Position numbers and translations under genes: made by a program
The notes under the pieces: model-generated
Seen by the model: the letters and a program-made list of their open reading frames with translations, nothing else
What the model was told of the DNA's origin: nothing
The model's database searches: none
Origin: Oscillospiraceae bacterium
Lineage (GTDB): Bacteria > Bacillota > Clostridia > Oscillospirales > JAAYXM01
NCBI GenBank assembly: GCA_017421025.1
Contig: JAFQME010000031.1
Location: 62,001 to 126,000, forward strand
Length of the DNA stretch: 64,000 nt
Direction: 5' to 3'
Shown: positions 41,814 to 49,977 of the stretch, in pieces
Layout: every line of letters begins with the position of its first letter
Numbering within the stretch: the stretch's first letter is position 1

Positions 41814-43169
41814 TCATTCCTTTCGACAGAGCAGAGCCACAGATTCGACATGGTGGGTTTTCGGGAAGAGATCAACCGGGGTGACCTCGATCAGTTCGTA
41901 GGGTGCGGTGTCACACAGGATGCGCAGGTCCCGTGCCAGTGTTGCAGGGTCGCAGGAGACATAGACAATGCGATGGGGCCGCATGGTAGCGATAGCGGAA
42001 ATTCCGTCGGGCGTGAGTCCTTTGCGGGGCGGATCTACCACCACCACATCGGGGAAGGTTTCGGCTTTGGCAAGTTCTTCCGCCGCCTCGGTTGCATCCG
42101 CACAACGGAAGGTGACGTTTGTCATCCCGTTTCGTGCCGCATTTTCTTTGGCGTTTTCAATCGCTTCCGGGACCACCTCAATGCCCAGCACTTCTTTTGC
42201 GTGTTTTGCGAGACAGAGCGTGATGGTGCCGGCACCGCAGTAGAGGTCTAAAGCGGTCATTGTGTCATCCAGTGCGGCGTATTCCAACGCTTTTTGATAC
42301 AGCCGCTCGGCCTGGTCGTGATTGACCTGATAAAACGCTTCGGGCGCAAGGGAGAAGCGCAGACCGCACAGGGTATCCTCCACATTGGGATTCCCCCAAA
42401 CCGTGCGGGTGGTTTTTCCTAAAATGACATTGGTATTTTCCGGGTTGAGGTTTAAGACCACGCCTGTGAGTTCCGGGTGGGTCGAGCGGACCGCTTTCAC
42501 CAGTTCGTCCAAGTACTTGGGCTGGGTTTTGCAAATCAGGCACAACACAGCACCAAACTCGCCCGAGCGCACGAACACATGGCGCACCACGCCTTTCCCG
42601 GTCCCCTCGTGATATGCGGGGATGCGGCAGGCGGTCATCCACTCACGCACGGTTTTGGTCACCGCATTTGCAAGGGTGGTTTGCAAAAGACAGTCCTCGG
42701 TGGGGATGACAGTGTGGCTGCGCTGACGGAAAAAGCCCGAGACGGGCAAGCCGTTTTCTTCTGCGATGGGGAATTGGGCTTTGTTGCGGTAGCGTGTGGT
42801 GCGCTTGTCTTTTATGATGGGAGAAACGGTGAGCGAAAAACCGCCGATACGGGTGATGGCGTCCTGGACCCGTGCGGTTTTGAAATAGGATTCTTCTTCA
42901 AAATCCATGTGCCACAGCACACAGCCGCCGCACTTGGGAAATACGGCACAATCAGGCACGGCACGGTGCGGGCTGGCGGAGAGGAGATTCACCACACGGG
43001 CATAGGCGACCCGCTCGGTGACTTTGAGGATTTGCACCTCGGCGGTCTCCTCACGGAGAAGCCCGGGGACAAAGACCACACGGCCGTCGATTCGGCAAAC
43101 ACAATGCCCCTCTGCGGTGTATCCTCCGCCGGTCACGGTATGGATGGAATTTTTCGCAAGTTTCTGCAT
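41814..43169 (-). CDS. RlmD-type 23S rRNA uracil-C5 methyltransferase with TRAM domain
   Basis: The 451-residue protein has an N-terminal TRAM RNA-binding domain (GGGYTAEGHCVCRIDGRVVFVPGLLREETAEVQI), the iron-sulfur cysteines CAVFPKCGGC, and the methyltransferase core YRNKAQFPI, FYQVNHDQAERLYQKALEYAAL, MTALDLYCGAGTITLCLAK, VVVDPPRKGLTPDG and VYVSCDPATLARDL with the catalytic Cys. The ATG at 43169 has GGGAG 7 bases upstream; the open frame continues upstream for 16 codons but without a ribosome site. This is the canonical member of the pair in the window. Confidence 0.93.
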   Translation of the reverse strand: MQKLAKNSIHTVTGGGYTAEGHCVCRIDGRVVFVPGLLREETAEVQILKVTERVAYARVVNLLSASPHRAVPDCAVFPKCGGCVLWHMDFEEESYFKTARVQDAITRIGGFSLTVSPIIKDKRTTRYRNKAQFPIAEENGLPVSGFFRQRSHTVIPTEDCLLQTTLANAVTKTVREWMTACRIPAYHEGTGKGVVRHVFVRSGEFGAVLCLICKTQPKYLDELVKAVRSTHPELTGVVLNLNPENTNVILGKTTRTVWGNPNVEDTLCGLRFSLAPEAFYQVNHDQAERLYQKALEYAALDDTMTALDLYCGAGTITLCLAKHAKEVLGIEVVPEAIENAKENAARNGMTNVTFRCADATEAAEELAKAETFPDVVVVDPPRKGLTPDGISAIATMRPHRIVYVSCDPATLARDLRILCDTAPYELIEVTPVDLFPKTHHVESVALLCRKE

Positions 43170-43242
43170 ATGGATTCTCCCAAAACACTTGTAAATTTTC
43201 TTTGTTAAGCATATCATAAAAACGGAAAATACGCAATGAATA

Positions 43243-43271
43243 GTGCGAAATTCAAAAAAGTGTGATATACT
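43243..43271 (+). promoter_or_regulatory. Promoter of murD
   Basis: TATACT (43266-43271) with TGA in front (extended -10); a weak -35 GTGCGA (43243-43248) at 17 bases. Confidence 0.5.
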
Positions 43272-43302
43272 AAGTTCAGACTACTCGAAGGGGGCGCCGT
43301 GC

Positions 43303-44670
43303 ATGACAGCGCGCTATGAAACTTTTATCAAAAAATTCAACGGGAAACGGGTCGCCGTGTTGGGGTTTGGCGTGAGCAACACCCCGCTGGTACGCCTGCT
43401 TTTGGAAGCGGGAGCGATTGTGACCGTGTGTGACAAGCGGGAAAAAAGTGAGTTTGACCCTGCGGTGCTGGAGGAATTCTCCGCAGCCGAAATGCGGCTG
43501 GGCGGCAATTACTTAAACGGACTGGATCATGATGTGATCTTCCGCACTCCGGGAATGCGCCCCGACCTGCCGGAGATTGCAAGTGCGGTGGAAAACGGGG
43601 CAGTCCTCACCTCCGAGATGGAAGAGTTTTTTGCCCTTTGTCCGTGCCCCATCATCGGGGTGACCGGAAGTGACGGCAAGACCACGACCACCACAATCAT
43701 TTATGAACTCCTCAAAGCCGAGGGGAAAACCTGCTATGTGGGCGGGAATATCGGGACTCCGCTGCTCGCCCGTGCAGGTGAGATGGAAGCGGACCATATT
43801 GTGGTGTTGGAGCTTTCTTCGTTCCAGCTGATGACCATGAAAGCATCTCCCGAGATTTCGGTGGTGACCAATATCGCACCGAATCATTTGGATGTACATA
43901 CCTCGATGGAAGAATACACCGAGGCGAAAACCAATTTGTACCGAAACAGAGCCGACGGACGTGTGGTGCTCAATCTCGATAACGAAATCACACGGGAGTT
44001 GGGTGCTGAGCTTTCAGAACGTGCATGCTTCTTCTCCCGAAAAGAGGATGCGTATGTGTGCGTGAAAGACGGAGCGATTTACCGTGGAGACACCCGTGTG
44101 CTTGCGGTGTCCGATATCCGTATCCCGGGGCTTCACAATGTGGAAAACTATATGGCAGCGATTGCGGCGGTAGAGGGCTTGGTCTCGGATGAAACCGTGC
44201 GTCGTGTGGCGAGAGAATTTGCCGGTGTGCGGCACCGTATGGAACTGGTGCGGGAGCTTTCCGGTGTGAAATATTACAATGACTCAATCGCTTCCAGCCC
44301 CACACGCACGATTGTGGGGCTGCGGGCATTCCCCCAAAAGGTGATTTTGATTGCGGGCGGCAAGGACAAAGGTGTGCCGTTTACCGAGCTTGGCGTGGAA
44401 GCGATCGAGCACTGCAAGGCGGTGGTCTTAAACGGCCCCACCATGGACGTGATTTACAAGAGCATTGTTTCCGCACCCGGATATGACCCGGCAAAACTTC
44501 CGGTTTACCGCTGCGGCAGTTTTGAAGAGGCGGTAGCGTGTGCGCATAACATTGCACAATCGGGCGATATTGTCACCTTGTCTCCCGCTTGTACCTCGTT
44601 TGACCGATTCAAAAACTTCGCTGAGCGAGGAGATTATTTCAGAACATTGGTAGGAGAGTTTACCGAATGA
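43303..44670 (+). CDS. murD: UDP-N-acetylmuramoylalanine--D-glutamate ligase
   Basis: MurD adds D-Glu to UDP-MurNAc-L-Ala in cytoplasmic peptidoglycan precursor synthesis. The 455-residue protein has a nucleotide-fold start (KRVAVLGFGVSNTPLVRLLLEAG), the ATP-binding GVTGSDGKTTTTT, VLELSSFQLMTM, NIAPNHLDVH, and YYNDSIASSPTRT and LIAGGKDKGVPF near the C-terminus, all family hallmarks. I use the ATG at 43303 with AAGGGGG 8 bases upstream. It stands outside the usual mur/fts cluster and is followed by three peptidase genes that overlap each other, the first overlapping the murD stop (ATGA). Confidence 0.96.
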   Translation: MTARYETFIKKFNGKRVAVLGFGVSNTPLVRLLLEAGAIVTVCDKREKSEFDPAVLEEFSAAEMRLGGNYLNGLDHDVIFRTPGMRPDLPEIASAVENGAVLTSEMEEFFALCPCPIIGVTGSDGKTTTTTIIYELLKAEGKTCYVGGNIGTPLLARAGEMEADHIVVLELSSFQLMTMKASPEISVVTNIAPNHLDVHTSMEEYTEAKTNLYRNRADGRVVLNLDNEITRELGAELSERACFFSRKEDAYVCVKDGAIYRGDTRVLAVSDIRIPGLHNVENYMAAIAAVEGLVSDETVRRVAREFAGVRHRMELVRELSGVKYYNDSIASSPTRTIVGLRAFPQKVILIAGGKDKGVPFTELGVEAIEHCKAVVLNGPTMDVIYKSIVSAPGYDPAKLPVYRCGSFEEAVACAHNIAQSGDIVTLSPACTSFDRFKNFAERGDYFRTLVGEFTE

Positions 44671-45704
44671 AGTATTTAGAACAACTGCAGCGCTTGTGTG
44701 CAACCCCGGCGCCGTCCGGGTTTGAGGCGCATGCTGCCCGTCGCATTGCCTTGCTCCTCGAACGCTTTGCGGACGAGGTTGAAATCGATCCGCTTGGGAA
44801 TGTCATCGGGGTATTAAAGTGCGGGAAAAAGAATGCAAAAACCGTCCTGCTTGATGCGCATATCGACGAGATTGGGCTCATCGTTTCCGGACACAAGGAC
44901 GGATTTCTGCGATTTGAGACCCTGGGTGGCGTGGATCTTCGTATCTTGCCGGCACGTGAGGTGCAGGTGTGTACAGACGAGCCGTTGTTTGGTGTGATTA
45001 CCTGTTTGCCGCCGCATCTTTCCACCGCAGCCGAGATGGAAAAAGCGATGAAAAAAGAGACCCTGTTCATTGATGTGGGACTCTCGCAGGAAGAAGCGGA
45101 ACAACGCATCCCGGTGGGAACCCCTGTGGTCTTTGCGTCTTCTTGTGCAAGCTTGCAGAACAAGTGTATCACGGGTCGTGCGCTTGATGACCGTGCATGC
45201 TTCTGCGCCATTTTGCGTGCGCTTGAGTTGTTAAAATCCGCCAAGCGGAATGTGGATGTGGTCGTGGTCGGAAGCGTACAGGAAGAATTGGGCTGCCGTG
45301 GTGCAAGGTGCGCAGGGTACACGGTAAATCCCGACTATGCGATTGCGGTGGATGTCACCCACGGAAGCACACCGGATTCCCCCAAAAGCAAGACCTTTGA
45401 TTTGGGGAGCGGGACTGCAATCGGAATGGGTCCGAATCTGCATCCGGGGCTGACCAAACTCCTTATAAAACTTGCAAAAGAAAAGAAAATTCCACACAGC
45501 ATTGAGGTGTGTGAAGGGCATACCGGCACCAATGCTTGGGTGCTTCAGACCGTGCGTGAGGGCATTAAGACCGGTTTGCTTTCGGTGCCGCTCAAGTATA
45601 TGCACACTCCGGTTGAGACCTTGAGCGAAAAGGATTTGGAAGCGACTGCAAAACTGCTTGCAGCTGCAGTGTTGGCACTCGGAGAGGAGGGTCGCCGTGT
45701 TTGA
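44667..45704 (+). CDS. M42-family metallo-aminopeptidase 1
   Basis: The 345-residue protein shows the di-metal ligands of M42 (glutamyl/deblocking-aminopeptidase-like): LLDAHIDEIG, ALDDRACFC, VQEELGCRGAR (catalytic Glu), IAVDVTHGSTPD and MHTPVETLSE. M42 peptidases form tetrahedral dodecamers that trim peptides in the cytoplasm. Together with the next two genes it forms a row of paralogues, each overlapping the next. It is co-translated with murD through an ATGA overlap. Confidence 0.92.
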   Translation: MKYLEQLQRLCATPAPSGFEAHAARRIALLLERFADEVEIDPLGNVIGVLKCGKKNAKTVLLDAHIDEIGLIVSGHKDGFLRFETLGGVDLRILPAREVQVCTDEPLFGVITCLPPHLSTAAEMEKAMKKETLFIDVGLSQEEAEQRIPVGTPVVFASSCASLQNKCITGRALDDRACFCAILRALELLKSAKRNVDVVVVGSVQEELGCRGARCAGYTVNPDYAIAVDVTHGSTPDSPKSKTFDLGSGTAIGMGPNLHPGLTKLLIKLAKEKKIPHSIEVCEGHTGTNAWVLQTVREGIKTGLLSVPLKYMHTPVETLSEKDLEATAKLLAAAVLALGEEGRRV

Positions 45705-46722
45705 TTTGTTGGAACAGCTTTGCAATCTCCCGGGTGTTTCGGGAAATGAGGATGCGGTGCGAGCCTTTGTCCGAGCATATGCAAAACCCTTTGCTGCCGA
45801 GATGCGGGAGGATTCCATCGGGAATCTGTTTGTGAAAAAGAAAGGGAAAAAAGAACGAGAAGATACCCTCATGGTGTGTGCACACATGGATGAGGTGGGA
45901 ATGATTATCAAGGGAATCACCGAGGACGGGTATTTGAAATTTGCAACCGTCGGCGGTGTGGACCGTCGCATTTTGCTCGGAAAACGGGTATGTGTGGGCA
46001 AAAAAGGCATCACAGGCGTAATCGGATCCCGTGCCGTGCATCTCATCGGTGCGAAAGAGCGGGAGGCTGTGCCGAAAACAGATGAGTTATACATCGATAT
46101 CGGAGTGAAAAAGCGCCTCCAGGCTGAGCGGTATGTATCCCTTGGCGATGTTGCATGGTTTGAACCGAATTTCCGTAAGTTCGGAGACGGGCTGATTTGC
46201 AGTAAGGCGATTGACGACCGAGTGGGTTGTGCGGTCATGCTGAAACTCCTCAGTGAGGAGATTGAATACGACACCTGGTTTGTTTTTACCGTGCAGGAAG
46301 AGGTCGGACTTCGAGGTGCGACCACTGCGGCGTATACGGTAGACCCTGACCGAGCTTTGATTCTGGAGGGGACAACCGCGGCAGACCTTCCAAGTGCGAA
46401 CGGGGCTCGCAGAGTTTGTGAGGTAAACAGGGGCGTGGTCATCGGACTGATGGACGGTGCCACCATTTACGACCCCAAACTGTTTGCGACCTTGCGTACC
46501 CTTGCGGAGGGAAATGGCATCCCGTGGCAAACCAAAGAAATGGTTGCGGGCGGGACCGATGCAGGTGCGGTTCAGAGAAGCCGTGTGGGTGTACGCTGTG
46601 CCAACCTTGCCGCACCGGTGCGATATTTGCACGGGCCTGCGAGCGTGACGAGTGTTTCTGCCATCGAGGCAATGCTCACCCTCGCTCGGATGTATGTGAA
46701 TTTGGAAGGAGAATCGGCATGA
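45697..46722 (+). CDS. M42-family metallo-aminopeptidase 2
   Basis: The 341-residue paralogue has CAHMDEVGMII, AIDDRVGCAVML, VQEEVGLRGATT and RYLHGPASV. The fourth metal-ligand position reads LILEGTTAADLP, with Glu where the neighbours have Asp (VDVT). I choose the GTG at 45697: AGGAGG lies 6 bases upstream and the frame then begins VFDLLEQLCNLPGVSGNEDAV, matching the starts of its neighbours. It overlaps the previous stop by 8 bases. Confidence 0.9.
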   Translation: MFDLLEQLCNLPGVSGNEDAVRAFVRAYAKPFAAEMREDSIGNLFVKKKGKKEREDTLMVCAHMDEVGMIIKGITEDGYLKFATVGGVDRRILLGKRVCVGKKGITGVIGSRAVHLIGAKEREAVPKTDELYIDIGVKKRLQAERYVSLGDVAWFEPNFRKFGDGLICSKAIDDRVGCAVMLKLLSEEIEYDTWFVFTVQEEVGLRGATTAAYTVDPDRALILEGTTAADLPSANGARRVCEVNRGVVIGLMDGATIYDPKLFATLRTLAEGNGIPWQTKEMVAGGTDAGAVQRSRVGVRCANLAAPVRYLHGPASVTSVSAIEAMLTLARMYVNLEGESA

Positions 46723-47687
46723 GATACTTGGAGGAATTGCTGAAGGTCCCTGCACCCAGCGGTGCGGAGGGGGCTCGCCGTGAGTTGATCGAGAAGCTTG
46801 CCGCCCCGTTTGCGGATGAGGTGATGACCGACCCCCTCGGAAACCTGATTGTGCATAAAAAAGGCGCAGGAGAAAAAGTCATGCTCTGTGCGCATATGGA
46901 CACCATCGGCATGATTGCAACCCGTGTGGAAAACGGATTTGTGCGATTTGCGGCACTGGGCGGGCTGGATGTGCGTGATTTGCAGAATATCCCGGTGGTA
47001 TTTGAAAACGGGGTAGAGGGCGTGCTGTCGTACGAAGGCAAGACCCCGGCAAAAGAGCGCAGACTGCACCACTGTTTCATTGATATTGGAGACGGGAAGG
47101 TTTGTGTGGGCGACCGTGCGAGTTTTTCGGGCGGGTTGAGAAACCTCGGGACCAACCTGATTTCCGCACCTTATCTCGACAATACGTTGGGTTGTGCGAT
47201 TCTGCTTGAGGTACTCTCGGAATTAAAAGAGTGCGAATACGACGTGTATTTCGTTTTTACCGTGCAGGAAGAAGTCGGGCTTCGGGGCGCAAAGACCGCA
47301 GCGTTTGGGATTGCACCCAAGTTCGCAATTGCGGTGGATGTGACCGACAGCGGAGACCTGCCCGAGACCGATGTGGTGATGGAAACCAAGCTTGGAGCGG
47401 GTGCCGCCATCAAAATCATGGATCAATCGGTGGTGTGCCATCCGAAACTGGTGGGAGCACTCAAAGCCTGTGCCGAGAAAAACGGGATTCCGTATCAGTC
47501 CGAGGTTTTGGTTGCAGGCGGAACCGATGCAGGTGCAATCCACCTGAGCGGTAGCGGTGTCATCACGGGCGGCGTGAGTATCCCCACCCGCTATATCCAT
47601 TCCCCGTGCGAGACCGCAGACAAGCGGGACTGTGATGCGGCGGTCAATCTCATTCGCTCGGCATTGGAGCAAGCGATACTCATCTAA
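46719..47687 (+). CDS. M42-family metallo-aminopeptidase 3
   Basis: The 322-residue paralogue starts MRYLEELLKVPAPSGAEGARREL at an ATG overlapping the previous stop (ATGA), with GAAGGAG 7 bases upstream. Motifs are CAHMDTIGMIA (Thr in place of the Glu after the Asp), PYLDNTLGCAIL, VQEEVGLRGAKT, IAVDVTDSGDLP and RYIHSPCET. The changed DT and DN positions suggest different metal or substrate preference from paralogue 1. The three could form mixed complexes. Confidence 0.9.
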   Translation: MRYLEELLKVPAPSGAEGARRELIEKLAAPFADEVMTDPLGNLIVHKKGAGEKVMLCAHMDTIGMIATRVENGFVRFAALGGLDVRDLQNIPVVFENGVEGVLSYEGKTPAKERRLHHCFIDIGDGKVCVGDRASFSGGLRNLGTNLISAPYLDNTLGCAILLEVLSELKECEYDVYFVFTVQEEVGLRGAKTAAFGIAPKFAIAVDVTDSGDLPETDVVMETKLGAGAAIKIMDQSVVCHPKLVGALKACAEKNGIPYQSEVLVAGGTDAGAIHLSGSGVITGGVSIPTRYIHSPCETADKRDCDAAVNLIRSALEQAILI

Positions 47688-47699
47688 GGAGGGAATCTC

Positions 47700-48629
47700 A
47701 TGAACCTGCTGCATTTGAAGTATGCGGTTGAGGTGGAAAAAACCGGATCCATCACACAGGCGGCGGAAAACCTGTTTATGGGTCAGCCGAATTTGAGTAA
47801 AGCCATCAAAGAACTGGAAGCGTCGCTTGGGATGCTGATTTTCAAACGCACCTCCAAAGGTGTGGTCGCCACCCCGAAAGGTGCCGAGTTTTTGGAAAAA
47901 GCACGGGCGATTCTGAGCCAGATCGAAACCCTGGAGCAGGACTACCGTCCCCATCAGGAGGACCGTGTGTCGTTCTCGGTGTGTATTCCCCGTGCCAGTT
48001 ATATCGCCTATGCGTTTGCGAATTTCATCAAAGGGCTGGATTTGGGAAAGGAACTCGATGTCAATTTCCGTGAGACAAGCTCGGTGGAGACCATCGGCTG
48101 TGTGGCTCGTGGGGAATTTGACGTGGGCATCATCCGATACAGCCGGCAGTATGAAAAATATTTCATGAATCTCATGATTGAAAAGGGACTGCAGCATGAG
48201 CCGGTGTGTTCGTTTGAAAAGGTGATTCTGCTGGATCGCAATCATCCCCTGGCAGGGCAGGAGACCGTCTGCGAGCAGGAACTTTCCCCGTACATCGAAA
48301 TTGCCCACGGAGACCATGCGGTGCCGTATCTCTCTTTCTCTGAGATGAAAGAAGAGGAGCCCGCACTTGGGGTCCGCAGAATCCATATCTATGAGCGCGG
48401 CAGTCAGTTCTGTTTGCTCAAACGTGTTCCGGGAAGCTTTATGTGGGTGTCTCCCATGCCCGATGAGGTGCTGGACCGTCACGGGCTGGTGCAACGCCGC
48501 TGCCCCTCGGCACAGCGTGCCCACCGAGACCTTTTGGTGTATCAGAAGGACCACAAACTCAACGTCTACGAAAAAGCGTTTTTGCAGGCGGTATTTGATG
48601 TGCGTGACGGGTTGGGAATGCACGAATAA
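47700..48629 (+). CDS. LysR-family transcriptional regulator
   Basis: The 309-residue protein has the N-terminal LysR helix-turn-helix (LLHLKYAVEVEKTGSITQAAENLFMGQPNLSKAIKELEASLGMLIFKRTSKGVVATPKG) and a periplasmic-binding-type effector domain (VSFSVCIPRASYIAYAFANF, FDVGIIRYSRQY). AGGAGG precedes the ATG, 12 bases after the third peptidase gene. It could control that row or the alcohol dehydrogenase gene that follows. A strong terminator lies just after its stop. Confidence 0.93.
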   Translation: MNLLHLKYAVEVEKTGSITQAAENLFMGQPNLSKAIKELEASLGMLIFKRTSKGVVATPKGAEFLEKARAILSQIETLEQDYRPHQEDRVSFSVCIPRASYIAYAFANFIKGLDLGKELDVNFRETSSVETIGCVARGEFDVGIIRYSRQYEKYFMNLMIEKGLQHEPVCSFEKVILLDRNHPLAGQETVCEQELSPYIEIAHGDHAVPYLSFSEMKEEEPALGVRRIHIYERGSQFCLLKRVPGSFMWVSPMPDEVLDRHGLVQRRCPSAQRAHRDLLVYQKDHKLNVYEKAFLQAVFDVRDGLGMHE

Positions 48630-48636
48630 AACGGGT

Positions 48637-48654
48637 TTGTTAAGAAAGTGTCAA
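48637..48654. promoter_or_regulatory. Weak Rex-like half-site
   Basis: TTGTTAA-GAAA-GTGTCAA: the left half is a perfect Rex half-site, the right half matches 4 of 7. It lies in the LysR 3' region ahead of the stronger site at 48714-48731. Confidence 0.3.
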
Positions 48655-48690
48655 AGTATGTCTGTTTTTATATACAGGCATACTTTTTTT
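48654..48690 (+). terminator. Rho-independent terminator
   Basis: AAGTATGTCTGT pairs with ACAGGCATACTT (12 bp, one G-U) across an A/T loop, followed by T7. It ends the murD-LysR unit. Confidence 0.85.
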
Positions 48691-48713
48691 ATATTTCACA
48701 AACAAAATCATTT

Positions 48714-48731
48714 GTGTTAAATTCTTAACAA
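48714..48731. promoter_or_regulatory. Rex-type redox operator
   Basis: GTGTTAA-ATTC-TTAACAA differs at one position from the Rex consensus TTGTTAA-N4-TTAACAA. It covers the -35 box of the following alcohol dehydrogenase gene, the arrangement expected for NADH/NAD+-controlled repression. A further inverted repeat CACAAA-N8-TTTGTG (48697-48716) abuts it. Confidence 0.7.
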
Positions 48732-48753
48732 GAGGAAAAACTCTGAATAATAC
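48725..48753 (+). promoter_or_regulatory. Promoter of the iron-type alcohol dehydrogenase gene
   Basis: TTAACA (48725-48730), 17 bases, TAATAC (48748-48753). The -35 lies inside the Rex-type operator. Confidence 0.7.
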
Positions 48754-48775
48754 AAAATTTGGGAGGCATACTATC

Positions 48776-49951
48776 ATGGCAAGATTTACTTTACCGAGAG
48801 ACATTTACTATGGCGCAGGCGCAATGGAAGAACTCAAGAACATTTCCGGCAAGCGTGCAATCATCGTGGTCGGCGGCGGCTCCATGAAGCGTTTCGGTTT
48901 CCTGGACAAAGCGGTTTCCTACCTCAACGAAGCAGGGATCGAAGTAAAGCTCTTTGAGAACGTCGAGCCGGATCCCTCGGTCGAGACCGTTATGCGCGGT
49001 GCGGAAGCAATGCGTGAATTCCAGCCGGATTGGATCATTTCCATGGGCGGCGGTTCCCCGATTGATGCTGCAAAGGCAATGTGGGCTTTCTATGAATATC
49101 CGGAAACCACCTTTGAGCAGCTTTGCATCCCGTTCAATTTCCCGACCCTGCGTCAGAAGGCAAAATTCATTGCGATTCCGTCTACCTCCGGTACCGCAAC
49201 CGAAGTAACTGCTTTCTCGGTTATCACCGACTACGCAAAGGGCATCAAGTATCCGCTCGCTGACTTCAACATCACCCCGGATATTGCGATCGTTGATCCG
49301 GCACTCGCTGAGACCATGCCGCAGACTCTGACCGCACATACCGGTATGGACGCTCTGACCCACGCAATCGAAGCGTATGTTTCCACCCTGCACACTCCGT
49401 TTACCGATCCGCTTGCACTCAAGGCAATCAAGATGGTATTCGAGTATCTGGAAGCATCTTACAACGGCGACATGAACGCACGTGAGCAGATGCACTACGC
49501 ACAGTGCCTCGCAGGTATGGCATTCTCCAACGCTCTGCTCGGCATTGTTCACTCCATGGCACACAAGACCGGTGCTGCTTTCTCCACCGGACATATCCCG
49601 CACGGCTGTGCAAACGCAATCTATCTGCCGTACGTCATCGAGTACAACGCAAAGAATGCAGAAGCACGTTATGCAGACATCGCTCGTGAGATCGGCTTGA
49701 CCGGCGCTTCCGATGCAGAACTGACCCAGGCACTCTGCGACAAGATCACCGCCTTCAACCGCACCCTCAACATCCCGACCACCCTCAAGGAGTTCGGCAT
49801 CAATGAGGCAGAGTTTAAGGAAAAAATCGCAGACATCTCGGCCAATGCGGTCGGCGATGCTTGCACCGGCTCCAACCCGCGTGAGATCGACCCGGCACAG
49901 ATGGAGAAACTCTTCACTGCGATCTACTACGGAGACAAGGTAGATTTCTAA
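48776..49951 (+). CDS. Iron-containing (group III) alcohol dehydrogenase
   Basis: The 391-residue protein has the NAD(P)-binding GGGSMKRFGFLDK, MGGGSPIDAAKAM and PSTSGTATEVTAFSVI, and the metal ligands Asp and His in TAHTGMDALTHAIEAYVS, with further His in GIVHSMAHKTGAAFSTGHIPHGCANAI. Butanol/ethanol dehydrogenases of fermentative clostridia are the closest type. It would reduce an aldehyde with NAD(P)H to recycle cofactor. Codon use is strongly biased, so expression is high. Control by Rex is supported by the operator upstream. Confidence 0.93.
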   Translation: MARFTLPRDIYYGAGAMEELKNISGKRAIIVVGGGSMKRFGFLDKAVSYLNEAGIEVKLFENVEPDPSVETVMRGAEAMREFQPDWIISMGGGSPIDAAKAMWAFYEYPETTFEQLCIPFNFPTLRQKAKFIAIPSTSGTATEVTAFSVITDYAKGIKYPLADFNITPDIAIVDPALAETMPQTLTAHTGMDALTHAIEAYVSTLHTPFTDPLALKAIKMVFEYLEASYNGDMNAREQMHYAQCLAGMAFSNALLGIVHSMAHKTGAAFSTGHIPHGCANAIYLPYVIEYNAKNAEARYADIAREIGLTGASDAELTQALCDKITAFNRTLNIPTTLKEFGINEAEFKEKIADISANAVGDACTGSNPREIDPAQMEKLFTAIYYGDKVDF

Positions 49952-49977
49952 ATTAAAATTTTATAGGAGGCTCATCA

